From positions 43,401 through 107,400 of the forward strand of contig ONCH01000025.1 of the NCBI GenBank assembly GCA_900316265.1: DNA of 64,000 bases. The letters run 5' to 3'. The notes under the pieces are model-generated. The model was given only the letters and a program-made list of their open reading frames with translations, was not told the DNA's origin and ran no database searches. The DNA comes from an uncultured Prevotellaceae bacterium. Its GTDB lineage: Bacteria > Bacteroidota > Bacteroidia > Bacteroidales > Bacteroidaceae. Shown here in pieces: positions 9,014 to 16,427 of the stretch (positions within the stretch are counted from its first letter, which is position 1; every line of letters starts with the position of its first letter). A program made the position numbers and the translations under genes.

Positions 9014-9045
9014 TTTGGCAGAATGGAAAAAAGTTCGTACCTTTG
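9014..9045 (+). promoter_or_regulatory. Promoter of the L31 gene
   Basis: TTTG at 9014-9017 and TACCTTTG at 9038-9045 are separated by exactly 20 bp, matching the Bacteroidetes housekeeping consensus. Confidence 0.75.
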
Positions 9046-9096
9046 CACCCGCATTTATGCACAATAGACAAGTAACATATAATAATTAACAAGAAA

Positions 9097-9294
9097 ATGA
9101 AAAAAGGTATTCATCCAGAAAACTATCGCCCCGTCGTGTTTAAGGACATGTCCAACGGCGATATGTTCCTCTCGCGCTCTACCGCTAAGACTAGCACTTC
9201 TCACCCCTTCTACACTGGTAAGAGCAAGCTCGTTGACACCGCTGGTCGTGTTGATAAGTTCATGAGCCGCTACGGTAAGGCTGCGAAGAAATAA
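9097..9294 (+). CDS. rpmE2: 50S ribosomal protein L31 type B, internally shortened
   Basis: The start [18 protein letters not shown] and the end [18 protein letters not shown] with KFMSRYG are unmistakable type B L31, a large-subunit protein involved in inter-subunit bridging. The zinc-binding cysteines of type A are absent, as expected. The protein is only 65 residues, whereas type B L31 usually has about 80-90. The segment normally found between the SRST region and SSTSHPF (an IEFEGETYPLVKVEIS-like strand) is missing and the join is in frame. The gene is monocistronic with its own promoter and terminator. The gap could be a real variant or an assembly deletion. Confidence 0.88.
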   Translation: MKKGIHPENYRPVVFKDMSNGDMFLSRSTAKTSTSHPFYTGKSKLVDTAGRVDKFMSRYGKAAKK

Positions 9295-9321
9295 GATACT
9301 ATATTTCAAGCAAGACATTAT

Positions 9322-9366
9322 AAAGGTGCGTACAGGGTAGTTGCATATGCCTTGTGGGCACCTTTA
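9322..9366 (+). terminator. Terminator of the L31 gene
   Basis: A stem AAAGGTGC (9322-9329) pairs with GCACCTTT (9358-9365), with extra pairing ACAGG/CCTTGT inside. It is followed by a modest T-rich stretch and lies 27 bases after the stop codon. Confidence 0.65.
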
Positions 9367-9420
9367 CCTTTCAAACAAAAACAACGAAAACAAACTAAAA
9401 CGACTAAAAAATCCAAAACT

Positions 9421-10392
9421 ATGAAACAACTACATTTTTTCCTATCGACATTACTGCTCGTGGTCTTTGTAGCCTGCGGAGACGACAGTAACGAATACAA
9501 GATTGGTGGTAAGACCGGTGAAGATACGCCCGTACAACCCGACGAGCGCCAGAGTGCTGGTCCTGAGATTGCCAAGTACAACCTTGAGTTCCCTGCCTTG
9601 AAAGGAGGCAACAGCATCGTTGTAGTACACAGCGGAGTACTTAATGACACGTACAACAAGAGTGGCGTTAACTACAGCGTAGAATGGGACACCAGTCTCC
9701 GTGCACAACGCTGGAGCTGCTACCAGATGTATGCCGACAGCTACAAATCAGGCTCACAAGTATCCAGATACTCCGCCACCAATGACGGTTCACTGTCACC
9801 AGAATGCCAGTATCCCAACGACCAAGATATACTCGAACAATACAGACTAACAGTTGACCCATATAAGTATTCTGGTTATGATCATGGCCACATCTGCCCA
9901 TCTGCCGACCGCCAGAGGGCAGTAGAAGCCAACTATCAGACTTTCTATATCACCAATATGCAGCCTCAGAACAACAAGTTCAACGCCGGCATTTGGGCAA
10001 CGATGGAAAATCAGATACGCACATGGGCTAATAATTTTGACACACTCTTTGTTTGCAAGGGAGGCACCATTGACAAGGCTGAGCACATCATTGAATATGT
10101 ATGCGGCAAGAGCCATCAAGCAACAAGAGTCAATGCTGACCACGTTCCTGTACCTAAATTCTTCTTTATGGCCGTACTGGGCAAGAAAGGCACATCCTTC
10201 AAAGCTACAGGCTTTTGGATTGCTCAAGACAACTATACTTCTACAGATTTGAAGAGCTACGCCGTCACCATTCAGGCTCTGCAAAACAATACCGGTATTG
10301 ACTTCTTCTGCAACCTGCCAGACGACATTGAGAACCAAGTAGAGACCGTTGCCCATTCACAAATGGAAAAAGAATGGGTATGGATAAAATAA
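9421..10392 (+). CDS. DNA/RNA non-specific endonuclease (NUC1 family) lipoprotein
   Basis: I chose ATG 9421 because it gives a clean lipoprotein signal (VVFVAC, Cys19); the in-frame extension upstream is not signal-like. The 323-residue product carries YDHGHICPSADR at about 153-164, the DRGH active-site motif of the NUC1 family with Arg replaced by His, followed by TNMQPQNNKFN (178-188) with the metal-ligand Asn. The family cleaves DNA and RNA without sequence preference using one Mg ion. A lipid-anchored form would act at the cell surface or in the periplasm. It is the second exported nuclease near the TonB/OB-fold operon. The Arg-to-His change occurs in some relatives and need not abolish activity. 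Confidence 0.85.
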   Translation: MKQLHFFLSTLLLVVFVACGDDSNEYKIGGKTGEDTPVQPDERQSAGPEIAKYNLEFPALKGGNSIVVVHSGVLNDTYNKSGVNYSVEWDTSLRAQRWSCYQMYADSYKSGSQVSRYSATNDGSLSPECQYPNDQDILEQYRLTVDPYKYSGYDHGHICPSADRQRAVEANYQTFYITNMQPQNNKFNAGIWATMENQIRTWANNFDTLFVCKGGTIDKAEHIIEYVCGKSHQATRVNADHVPVPKFFFMAVLGKKGTSFKATGFWIAQDNYTSTDLKSYAVTIQALQNNTGIDFFCNLPDDIENQVETVAHSQMEKEWVWIK

Positions 10393-10405
10393 AAAATGTA
10401 AATCC

Positions 10406-10460
10406 TTTGGTTATCCCACAGAAAAGTCGTATCTTTGCTGCAAAGCAATGATACGACTTT
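10406..10460 (+). promoter_or_regulatory. gpx-trxB promoter embedded in a long palindrome
   Basis: TTTG (10406-10409), 20 bp, then TATCTTTG (10430-10437) is an exact consensus promoter. The -7 element lies inside a perfect inverted repeat, AAAGTCGTATC (10423-10433) and GATACGACTTT (10450-10460). Half of this repeat is upstream of the likely start site, so it may be an operator. It could also act in RNA as a terminator for the nuclease gene that ends at 10392. Confidence 0.65.
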
Positions 10461-10495
10461 AATTATATAGTAAATATTACAACAAAAACAACACA

Positions 10496-11047
10496 ATGAA
10501 AACCGTTTACGACTACACTGTCAAGGACAGAAAAGGAAAAGATGTTTCACTGAAAGAGTATGCTAATGAAGTACTGTTGATTGTCAACACCGCCACCAAG
10601 TGCGGCTTCACCCCACAGTACGACGAGCTGGAAGCCCTGTACAAGAAGTACCACGCTGAGGGTTTTGAGATTCTCGACTTCCCATGCAACCAGTTTGGCC
10701 AGCAGGCTCCTGGCACCGACGAGAGCATCCACGAGTTCTGTAAACTGAACTTCGGCACCGAATTCCCTCGTTTCAAGAAAGTCAAGGTCAATGGTGACGA
10801 TGCTGAACCTCTCTTCCAGTTCCTCAAGGAGCAGAAAGGTTTTGCAGGTTGGGATATGGAGCACCCCATCGCCCACATCCTCGACGACATGCTCACCAAA
10901 GCCGATCCCGACTATAAGGAAAAGGCCGATATCAAATGGAACTTCACCAAATTCCTTATCAACAAGAAAGGTCAGGTTGTAGCCCGCTTCGAGCCTACCG
11001 AGAAAATAGAGAATATCGCCAAGCAAATCGAAGAATTGCTGAAGTAA
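10496..11047 (+). CDS. Glutathione peroxidase-like thiol peroxidase
   Basis: The 183-residue protein reduces hydroperoxides. It has the family motifs VNTATKCGFT with peroxidatic Cys36, FPCNQFGQQ with Gln and a second Cys (about 62-70), and a late WNFTKFLI with Trp and Asn completing the catalytic site. It carries Cys rather than selenocysteine, and no signal peptide, so it is cytosolic. The thioredoxin reductase ATG directly follows its TAA, suggesting the thioredoxin system is the electron donor, as is known for many bacterial Cys-type members. The operon is driven by the palindromic promoter upstream. Confidence 0.92.
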   Translation: MKTVYDYTVKDRKGKDVSLKEYANEVLLIVNTATKCGFTPQYDELEALYKKYHAEGFEILDFPCNQFGQQAPGTDESIHEFCKLNFGTEFPRFKKVKVNGDDAEPLFQFLKEQKGFAGWDMEHPIAHILDDMLTKADPDYKEKADIKWNFTKFLINKKGQVVARFEPTEKIENIAKQIEELLK

Positions 11048-11980
11048 ATGGAACACGTAAAATGTTTGATTATAGGCAGCGGACCCGCAGGGTATACCGC
11101 TGCTATTTATGCCAGCCGCGCTAACCTGCACCCCGTAGAATATAGTGGCATGCAGCCTGGCGGTCAGCTGACGCAGACTACCGAGGTAGAGAATTTCCCC
11201 GGCTATCCACAGGGTGTTGACGGTAATCAGATGATGATGGACCTCCGCGAACAGGCTGAGCGTTTTGGTGCAGACATTCGCGATGGATCAATTGTACGGG
11301 TTGACTTTTCCAGTCGTCCCTACAAGCTATGGGACGAGGACAACAACGAAATAGAGGCTGAGACCGTCATTATAGCCACAGGAGCCTCAGCCAAATACCT
11401 GGGACTCGATGACGAGCGCAAATACAACGGACAAGGCGTCAGCGCCTGTGCCACCTGCGACGGTTTCTTCTACCGCAAGAAGACAGTTGCTGTGGTTGGT
11501 GGCGGTGATACCGCCTGCGAAGACGCCCTCTACCTCAGTGGACTGGCCAAGAAGGTATATCTCATCGTGCGCAAGCCCTTCCTCCGTGCCTCAAAAGTCA
11601 TGCAGGACCGTGTGATGGCTGCCGAGAATATCGAGATACTGTTTGAACACAACACCCTTGGTCTCTTTGGCGAGAACGGCGTAGAAGGCGCACATTTGGT
11701 GAAACGTAAGGGCGAAGCTGACGAACAGCTGGTAGATATCCAGATAGACGGATTCTTCCTGGCCATCGGCCACAAGCCCAATACAGATATCTTCAAGGAG
11801 TGGCTGGATACCGACGAGGTGGGCTACCTGAAAAAGATTGACGGTACACCACGAACCAAGCTTCCTGGCATCTTCGTAGCTGGCGACTGTGCCGACCCCG
11901 TCTATCGTCAGGCCATCAGTGCTGCCGGAACAGGCTGTCAAGCCGCTATCGAAGCCGAAAGATTCTTATTGGAGAACTAG
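11048..11980 (+). CDS. trxB: Thioredoxin-disulfide reductase
   Basis: The 310-residue FAD/NADPH enzyme reduces thioredoxin. Visible motifs are the FAD-binding GSGPAG (10-15), redox-active CATC (134-137) in the normal SACATCDGF context, the NADPH-binding GGGDTACEDA (151-160), and the C-terminal FAD motif FVAGDCAD. Length and motif spacing match low-molecular-weight bacterial TrxB. It is translated directly after the peroxidase (TAAATG) and ends at a terminator about 50 bases downstream, so the pair forms a peroxide-defence operon. Confidence 0.95.
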   Translation: MEHVKCLIIGSGPAGYTAAIYASRANLHPVEYSGMQPGGQLTQTTEVENFPGYPQGVDGNQMMMDLREQAERFGADIRDGSIVRVDFSSRPYKLWDEDNNEIEAETVIIATGASAKYLGLDDERKYNGQGVSACATCDGFFYRKKTVAVVGGGDTACEDALYLSGLAKKVYLIVRKPFLRASKVMQDRVMAAENIEILFEHNTLGLFGENGVEGAHLVKRKGEADEQLVDIQIDGFFLAIGHKPNTDIFKEWLDTDEVGYLKKIDGTPRTKLPGIFVAGDCADPVYRQAISAAGTGCQAAIEAERFLLEN

Positions 11981-12033
11981 AAAAAAACTAGTAAAACCAT
12001 CTCAAACTAATATTACTAGTTTTAAACCATCAG

Positions 12034-12061
12034 AAAAGCCCCGCTTCACAGCGAGGCTTTT
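12034..12061 (+). terminator. Terminator after trxB (bidirectional)
   Basis: AAAAGCCCCGCT and AGCGAGGCTTTT pair with one mismatch around a TCAC loop. Poly-A and poly-T flanks allow it to work on both strands. Confidence 0.8.
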
Positions 12062-12181
12062 CCTTGTAAAAACTAAATTAATCAACCATAAACCTTAACC
12101 ATTAAAAATCTCTTGTTATGACTTTAGAGTATGAAACACTCTTTTGTCGATAAAACATTCGCTAATCTCTTATCGACATTG
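12034..12181 (-). ncRNA. Possible orphan minus-strand transcript
   Basis: On the minus strand, TATCTTTG (bases 12182-12189) is followed by a 9-bp hairpin, TGTCGATAA and its inverse, then GAGTGTTTCATACTC. About 85 AT-rich bases follow, ending in the terminator at 12034-12061. No gene follows, so the unit could be a short regulatory RNA. No -33 element is visible, and read on the plus strand the region could instead be a decayed gene leader. The rest of the trxB-to-regulator gap (12062-12347) holds only AT-rich sequence. Confidence 0.22.
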
Positions 12182-12347
12182 CAAAGATAATACATTTATA
12201 TAATATACAGGTTTAGATAACATTAAATATAGTTTAAATATCGTTATTTATACGATTTTTCTACCTCAAATAACGTTTTTCAAACTAAAATACACGCATT
12301 TAACATCTTTTTAACGACGAGAAGGCTGTTTTTTTAAACAAAAATCG

Positions 12348-12355
12348 TATTTTTG
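12348..12355 (+). promoter_or_regulatory. -7 element of the AraC-type regulator
   Basis: TATTTTTG fits TAnnTTTG and is followed by a 20-base leader to the ATG at 12376. Confidence 0.55.
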
Positions 12356-12375
12356 CGACCGTTAAAGAATCGTCA

Positions 12376-13383
12376 ATGAGCAGTATCCATATCATTCTTA
12401 TCGTCATAATTGTCATTTTGGCACTTCTAAACCTCCGTTTGAAGCTTCGCCAACCATCCGACAAGCGTCATTTCATGATGCCCGAACGGTTAGGCTTGCA
12501 TGTCAGCAACAATGACATCATGCATTTTCTAAAAGACTGCACTGACGACATCAAATCATTTATGGATCACAGGGGAATAGACTTTAAAATGAGATGTGAG
12601 CCAGAAAGTATGATGGGATGGCTTGATACGGAGCTGCTGGACAGAATACTGATATTATTATTGTCAGACATGGCCAAACACCTTGATCATGGTGGAAAGA
12701 TTACTATTGCGGCCTATACCAACCAACGATATGACAACATCACCCTCCGCATTAGTGACAATGGATCAAAATTTAGCGATACTGGACTACTCCTTATCCA
12801 TTATATGGTTGCCTTCCATCGCGGTACAATCAGAAATGAATACTTCGAAAAACAAGGTAATACCATTTTTATTGAATTGCCCATCAAGAAAGATGCCTAT
12901 GAAACCGAACAGCTGGAAAGCAGCAGCTCGTCGGCCTTCCATATTCCCAGCGATATTGAGTTGCACGTACCGACCATAGAGTTACCGACAGGTTATGAAG
13001 AAGGCAACAGCAGTCTGCGGGAAATCATGCAAGCCCCCCACTCTGCCGATCAGGAATTCCTGCGTCGCGCTATCCAATGTGTCAACGAGCACCTCAGCGA
13101 CACAGACTACGATCGCCAAGCTTTTGCATCAGATATGGGAAGCAGTGTAAGCACACTTTATAACAAGATTCGCGCACTAACAGGCAAAAACATCTCAACA
13201 TTCACCCGCGACATCCGCATTAAAGCTGCTTGCAAGTTAGCCAAGGAGAATCCAGACTTGCGGGTCAGCGATATCGCCTACCATGTTGGCTTCCGTGACC
13301 CTAAATACTTTGCCACGTCCTTCAAGCGCGTTACGGGCGAGCAACCAAAGGAATACTTTGCAAAGTTGAGAGGTGAGGAGTAA
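12376..13383 (+). CDS. Membrane-anchored regulator: degenerate HATPase-like domain plus AraC HTH
   Basis: The 335-residue protein has one N-terminal transmembrane helix (about 5-21). Residues 83-170 resemble a histidine-kinase ATPase domain: LDRILILLLSDMAKH aligns with the N-box, RISDNG with the DxG box, and GLLLIHYMVAFHRGTI with the G2-to-C-terminal part. A linker follows, then an AraC/XylS helix-turn-helix at about 228-331 (two HTH units, ending GEQPKEYFAK). No periplasmic sensor, phospho-acceptor His or receiver is present, and the key Asn of the N-box is replaced (SD), so kinase activity is doubtful. It looks like a stripped-down hybrid two-component regulator. It is convergent with the symporter, with a 4-bp gap. 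Confidence 0.75.
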   Translation: MSSIHIILIVIIVILALLNLRLKLRQPSDKRHFMMPERLGLHVSNNDIMHFLKDCTDDIKSFMDHRGIDFKMRCEPESMMGWLDTELLDRILILLLSDMAKHLDHGGKITIAAYTNQRYDNITLRISDNGSKFSDTGLLLIHYMVAFHRGTIRNEYFEKQGNTIFIELPIKKDAYETEQLESSSSSAFHIPSDIELHVPTIELPTGYEEGNSSLREIMQAPHSADQEFLRRAIQCVNEHLSDTDYDRQAFASDMGSSVSTLYNKIRALTGKNISTFTRDIRIKAACKLAKENPDLRVSDIAYHVGFRDPKYFATSFKRVTGEQPKEYFAKLRGEE

Positions 13384-13387
13384 GAAA

Positions 13388-14809
13388 CTAGAAGTGAGAT
13401 TTGCGCTTGAACAAGCAGAGGCCAAAGAAAGTGAGGAGGCCATTGAGCATCAGCAGTTCGTAGCCAAAGCGGTACCCAGTCAGTTGACCGACAACCATAT
13501 CCAACAGATAACAGACAATGGGCGATGCAACACAGATATAAGGTACAAAACGGTCGTTGGTCTGGCGTTTCGTCAATAGTCCGAAGACAAACAGGCCCAA
13601 CAATGGACCGTAGGTATAGGAGCAGAGAATATAGATAGCATCAATGACACTGGTAGAGTTAAGCACCTTGAACAACAAGATGAAAATGACGAAAACCACT
13701 GACATCCCGATATGTACACGGCGACGCAGATGTTCGTCATCAGCACGTCCCCGGATATCCACACAATAGCTCGTGGTTAGCGCTGTCAGTGCAGAATCAG
13801 CACTGGAGAAGGCTGCTGCCACCATACCGAGAATAAAGAGGTGAGTGACGAGAGGTGAGTGGTAAGTAATTTGATTGATAAATACGGGAAGTAGTTCGTC
13901 ACCCTTGGCAGGCAACACTATTCCTTGCTGTTCATACCAGAAGGTCAACAGGACGCCCAACGACAGGAAGAGCAGATTGGCAGGAACGAAGGCTACACCA
14001 TAGGTACACATATCCTTCTGTGCATCACGCAGCGAGCGGCATGTCAAGTTTTTCTGCATCATATCCTGATCCAGACCTGTCATCACAATAGCAATGAATG
14101 CACCGCTCAGGAACTGTTTCCAGAAATGCTGCTTCGAGACCCAGTCGTCCAGCACGAAGACGCGCGACAATTCACTATTGCTGATAGCCGTCACCGCATC
14201 ACCCATCGTCATACCCAGTTCACCCACCACCTTATATATAATAAGGAGTAAGGCACCAAACAGACATGCAGTCTGTAACGCATCCGTCCACACGATAGTC
14301 TTGATGCCACCTTTTCGGGTGTAGAGCCAGATGAGCGCCGTCATCGCTATCACCACGAGGAAGAAATTGATTTCCAGGCCACTACATTCCATCAGTATCC
14401 AGCACACCACATAGAAACGCACAGCTGCGCCCGTTATTTTCGATAACAAAAAGAACGAGGCCCCCGTTTTGTAAGCTCGCTGTCCAATGCGCTGTCCCAG
14501 ATAACCGTAGATGGTCGTCAGGTTCAACCGGTAGTAGAGTGGCAACAGCACGAAAGCAATCACCACATAACCCACGATAAAGCCCAGACACGTCTGCAAG
14601 TATGTCATACCGATGCTGTTCACCATGCCTGGCACCGACACAAAGGTAATGCCAGAGATAGAGGCGCCTACCATACCAAACGCTACCATATACCACGGTG
14701 ACCGACGATTGGCACGATAAAATGTCTCGTTGGTTGCCCGTCGTCCTGTCCACCGACTGATGGCAAACAACAGGGTAAAATACAGCAATACTATTAGTAT
14801 AGTTGTCAT
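13388..14809 (-). CDS. Sodium:solute symporter (SSS family)
   Basis: I chose ATG 14809 because the -7 element TACCTTTG (CAAAGGTA at 14819-14826) lies immediately upstream and an in-frame TTG further up falls inside it. The 473-residue protein has about 13 hydrophobic segments and family motifs including FYRANRRSPWYMVAFGMVGA with SISGITFVSVPG early on and AAAFSSADSALTALTTS later. SSS proteins import sugars, amino acids, sialic acid or other solutes with Na+, and the substrate is not predictable here. The segment YHSPLVTHL (DNA 13837-13868) is encoded by a low-complexity CTCACCTCT-type run, which looks like a small in-frame insertion. Confidence 0.88.
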   Translation of the reverse strand: MTTILIVLLYFTLLFAISRWTGRRATNETFYRANRRSPWYMVAFGMVGASISGITFVSVPGMVNSIGMTYLQTCLGFIVGYVVIAFVLLPLYYRLNLTTIYGYLGQRIGQRAYKTGASFFLLSKITGAAVRFYVVCWILMECSGLEINFFLVVIAMTALIWLYTRKGGIKTIVWTDALQTACLFGALLLIIYKVVGELGMTMGDAVTAISNSELSRVFVLDDWVSKQHFWKQFLSGAFIAIVMTGLDQDMMQKNLTCRSLRDAQKDMCTYGVAFVPANLLFLSLGVLLTFWYEQQGIVLPAKGDELLPVFINQITYHSPLVTHLFILGMVAAAFSSADSALTALTTSYCVDIRGRADDEHLRRRVHIGMSVVFVIFILLFKVLNSTSVIDAIYILCSYTYGPLLGLFVFGLLTKRQTNDRFVPYICVASPIVCYLLDMVVGQLTGYRFGYELLMLNGLLTFFGLCLFKRKSHF

Positions 14810-14890
14810 AATTGCGTGCAAAGGTAGCAAAAAGTAAAGAATTAAGAGTTAAGAGTTAAGAAAAAAAATGTAAGACAGATGTAATTTTCT

Positions 14891-14932
14891 TAATTCTTCA
14901 TTCTTCATTCTTCATTAAATTATGTACCTTTG
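14891..14932 (+). promoter_or_regulatory. trpB2 promoter with an ATTCTTC repeat tract
   Basis: TACCTTTG at 14925-14932 is the -7 element. The 30 bases before it are tandem ATTCTTC units, in the position where a -33 element would lie. A leader of 34 bases separates it from the ATG. Confidence 0.6.
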
Positions 14933-14966
14933 CAGGCGGTAATCACTAACCAACAACAAAAAAATA

Positions 14967-16328
14967 ATGGCAAAACAGAAAAAATTTATCCTTCAGGAGA
15001 GTGAGATTCCAACACAGTGGTACAACATCCAGGCCGACATGCCCAATAAACCCATGCCGCCTATCCATCCTGCTACCAAGCAGCCCCTTGGCGTTGATGA
15101 CTTGGCACACATCTTCCCCCGCGAGTGCTGTGTGCAGGAGCTGGACACCGAGCACCGTTGGATAGACATCCCCGAGGACGTGCTTGAGAAGTACAAGTAT
15201 TATCGTTCTACTCCGCTGGTACGTGCCTACGCATTGGAAGAGGCACTGGGTACACCAGCCCACATCTATTTCAAGAACGAGTCAACCAACCCGCTGGGTT
15301 CACATAAGATTAACTCTGCCCTGCCCCAGTGCTATTATGCCAAGCAGGAAGGCACCACCAATGTCACTACCGAGACAGGTGCCGGCCAGTGGGGTGCAGC
15401 CCTGAGTTATGCCGCCAAGATCTACGGACTGGACTGCGCTGTCTATCAGGTGAAGATTACCATGCAGCAAAAGCCTTACCGCTCCAGCATCATGCGTACC
15501 TTTGGTGCAGTCGTCGAGGGTTCTCCTTCGATGTCAACCCGTGCCGGTAAGGACATCCTGACACGCGACCCGAACCACACCGGTTCACTGGGTACCGCTA
15601 TCTCAGAAGCTGTCGAGCTGGCTACAAGCACTCCCAACTGTAAATATACGCTGGGCTCCGTGCTCAACCACGTAGGTCTGCATCAGACCATCATCGGTCT
15701 GGAGGCTGAGAAGCAAATGCAGATGGCTGGCGAATATCCCGACATCGTGATTGGCTGCTTCGGTGGCGGTTCTAACTTCGGTGGTATCTCGTTCCCCTTC
15801 ATGCGTCATAACCTGAGTGGTGAGCGCCACACGGAATTCATCGCTGCTGAGCCCGACAGCTGTCCTAAGCTGACTCGTGGACAGTTCCGCTACGACTTCG
15901 GTGACGAGGCTGGCTACACACCGCTGTTGCCGATGTACACACTGGGCCACAACTTCAAGCCGAGCAATATCCACGCTGGTGGTCTGCGCTACCACGGTGC
16001 TGGCATGATTATCTCACAGCTCATTAAGGACGGTTTGATGCACGGCGTCGATATTCCTCAGCTCGAGACCTTCGAGGCTGGTATGCTCTTTGCCCGTACT
16101 GAGGGAATCATCCCTGCTCCTGAGAGCTGCCACGCCATCGCTGCTACCATCCGCGAGGCCAAGAAGTGCAAGGAGACTGGCGAGGAGAAAGTAATCCTCT
16201 TCAACCTCTCTGGTCATGGACTGATTGATATGCCCAGCTACGAGTCGTTCATCAAGGGTGACCTGCAGAACTATACCGTTACCGACGAGATGATTGCTGC
16301 CAACCTCGCTGAGCTCGACAAACAGTAA
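14967..16328 (+). CDS. trpB2: TrpB-like PLP enzyme (tryptophan synthase beta chain type 2)
   Basis: The 453-residue protein belongs to the TrpB2 group, which makes tryptophan from indole and serine, often without a partnered alpha subunit. The PLP lysine is in NPLGSHKINSAL (Lys114). TETGAGQWG (about 135-143) contains the catalytic Glu region, and GCFGGGSNFGG forms the phosphate-binding loop. The extended N-terminus and length over 430 residues separate it from TrpB1 (about 400). No other trp genes are adjacent and the gene has its own promoter and terminator, so it may serve indole salvage. Confidence 0.92.
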   Translation: MAKQKKFILQESEIPTQWYNIQADMPNKPMPPIHPATKQPLGVDDLAHIFPRECCVQELDTEHRWIDIPEDVLEKYKYYRSTPLVRAYALEEALGTPAHIYFKNESTNPLGSHKINSALPQCYYAKQEGTTNVTTETGAGQWGAALSYAAKIYGLDCAVYQVKITMQQKPYRSSIMRTFGAVVEGSPSMSTRAGKDILTRDPNHTGSLGTAISEAVELATSTPNCKYTLGSVLNHVGLHQTIIGLEAEKQMQMAGEYPDIVIGCFGGGSNFGGISFPFMRHNLSGERHTEFIAAEPDSCPKLTRGQFRYDFGDEAGYTPLLPMYTLGHNFKPSNIHAGGLRYHGAGMIISQLIKDGLMHGVDIPQLETFEAGMLFARTEGIIPAPESCHAIAATIREAKKCKETGEEKVILFNLSGHGLIDMPSYESFIKGDLQNYTVTDEMIAANLAELDKQ

Positions 16329-16351
16329 TTGATTTTTAGAAACGAATAAAA

Positions 16352-16391
16352 AAGGCTGCGTCTCTGCTCTCTATGAGTTTGACGCAGCCTT
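16352..16391 (+). terminator. Bidirectional terminator between trpB2 and the TonB-type gene
   Basis: A perfect 11-bp stem AAGGCTGCGTC/GACGCAGCCTT has A-rich sequence before it and TAATTATTTATT after it. It sits between two convergent genes. Confidence 0.8.
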
Positions 16392-16427
16392 AATTATTTA
16401 TTCCTAATTAATTATTAATGCTACTGT

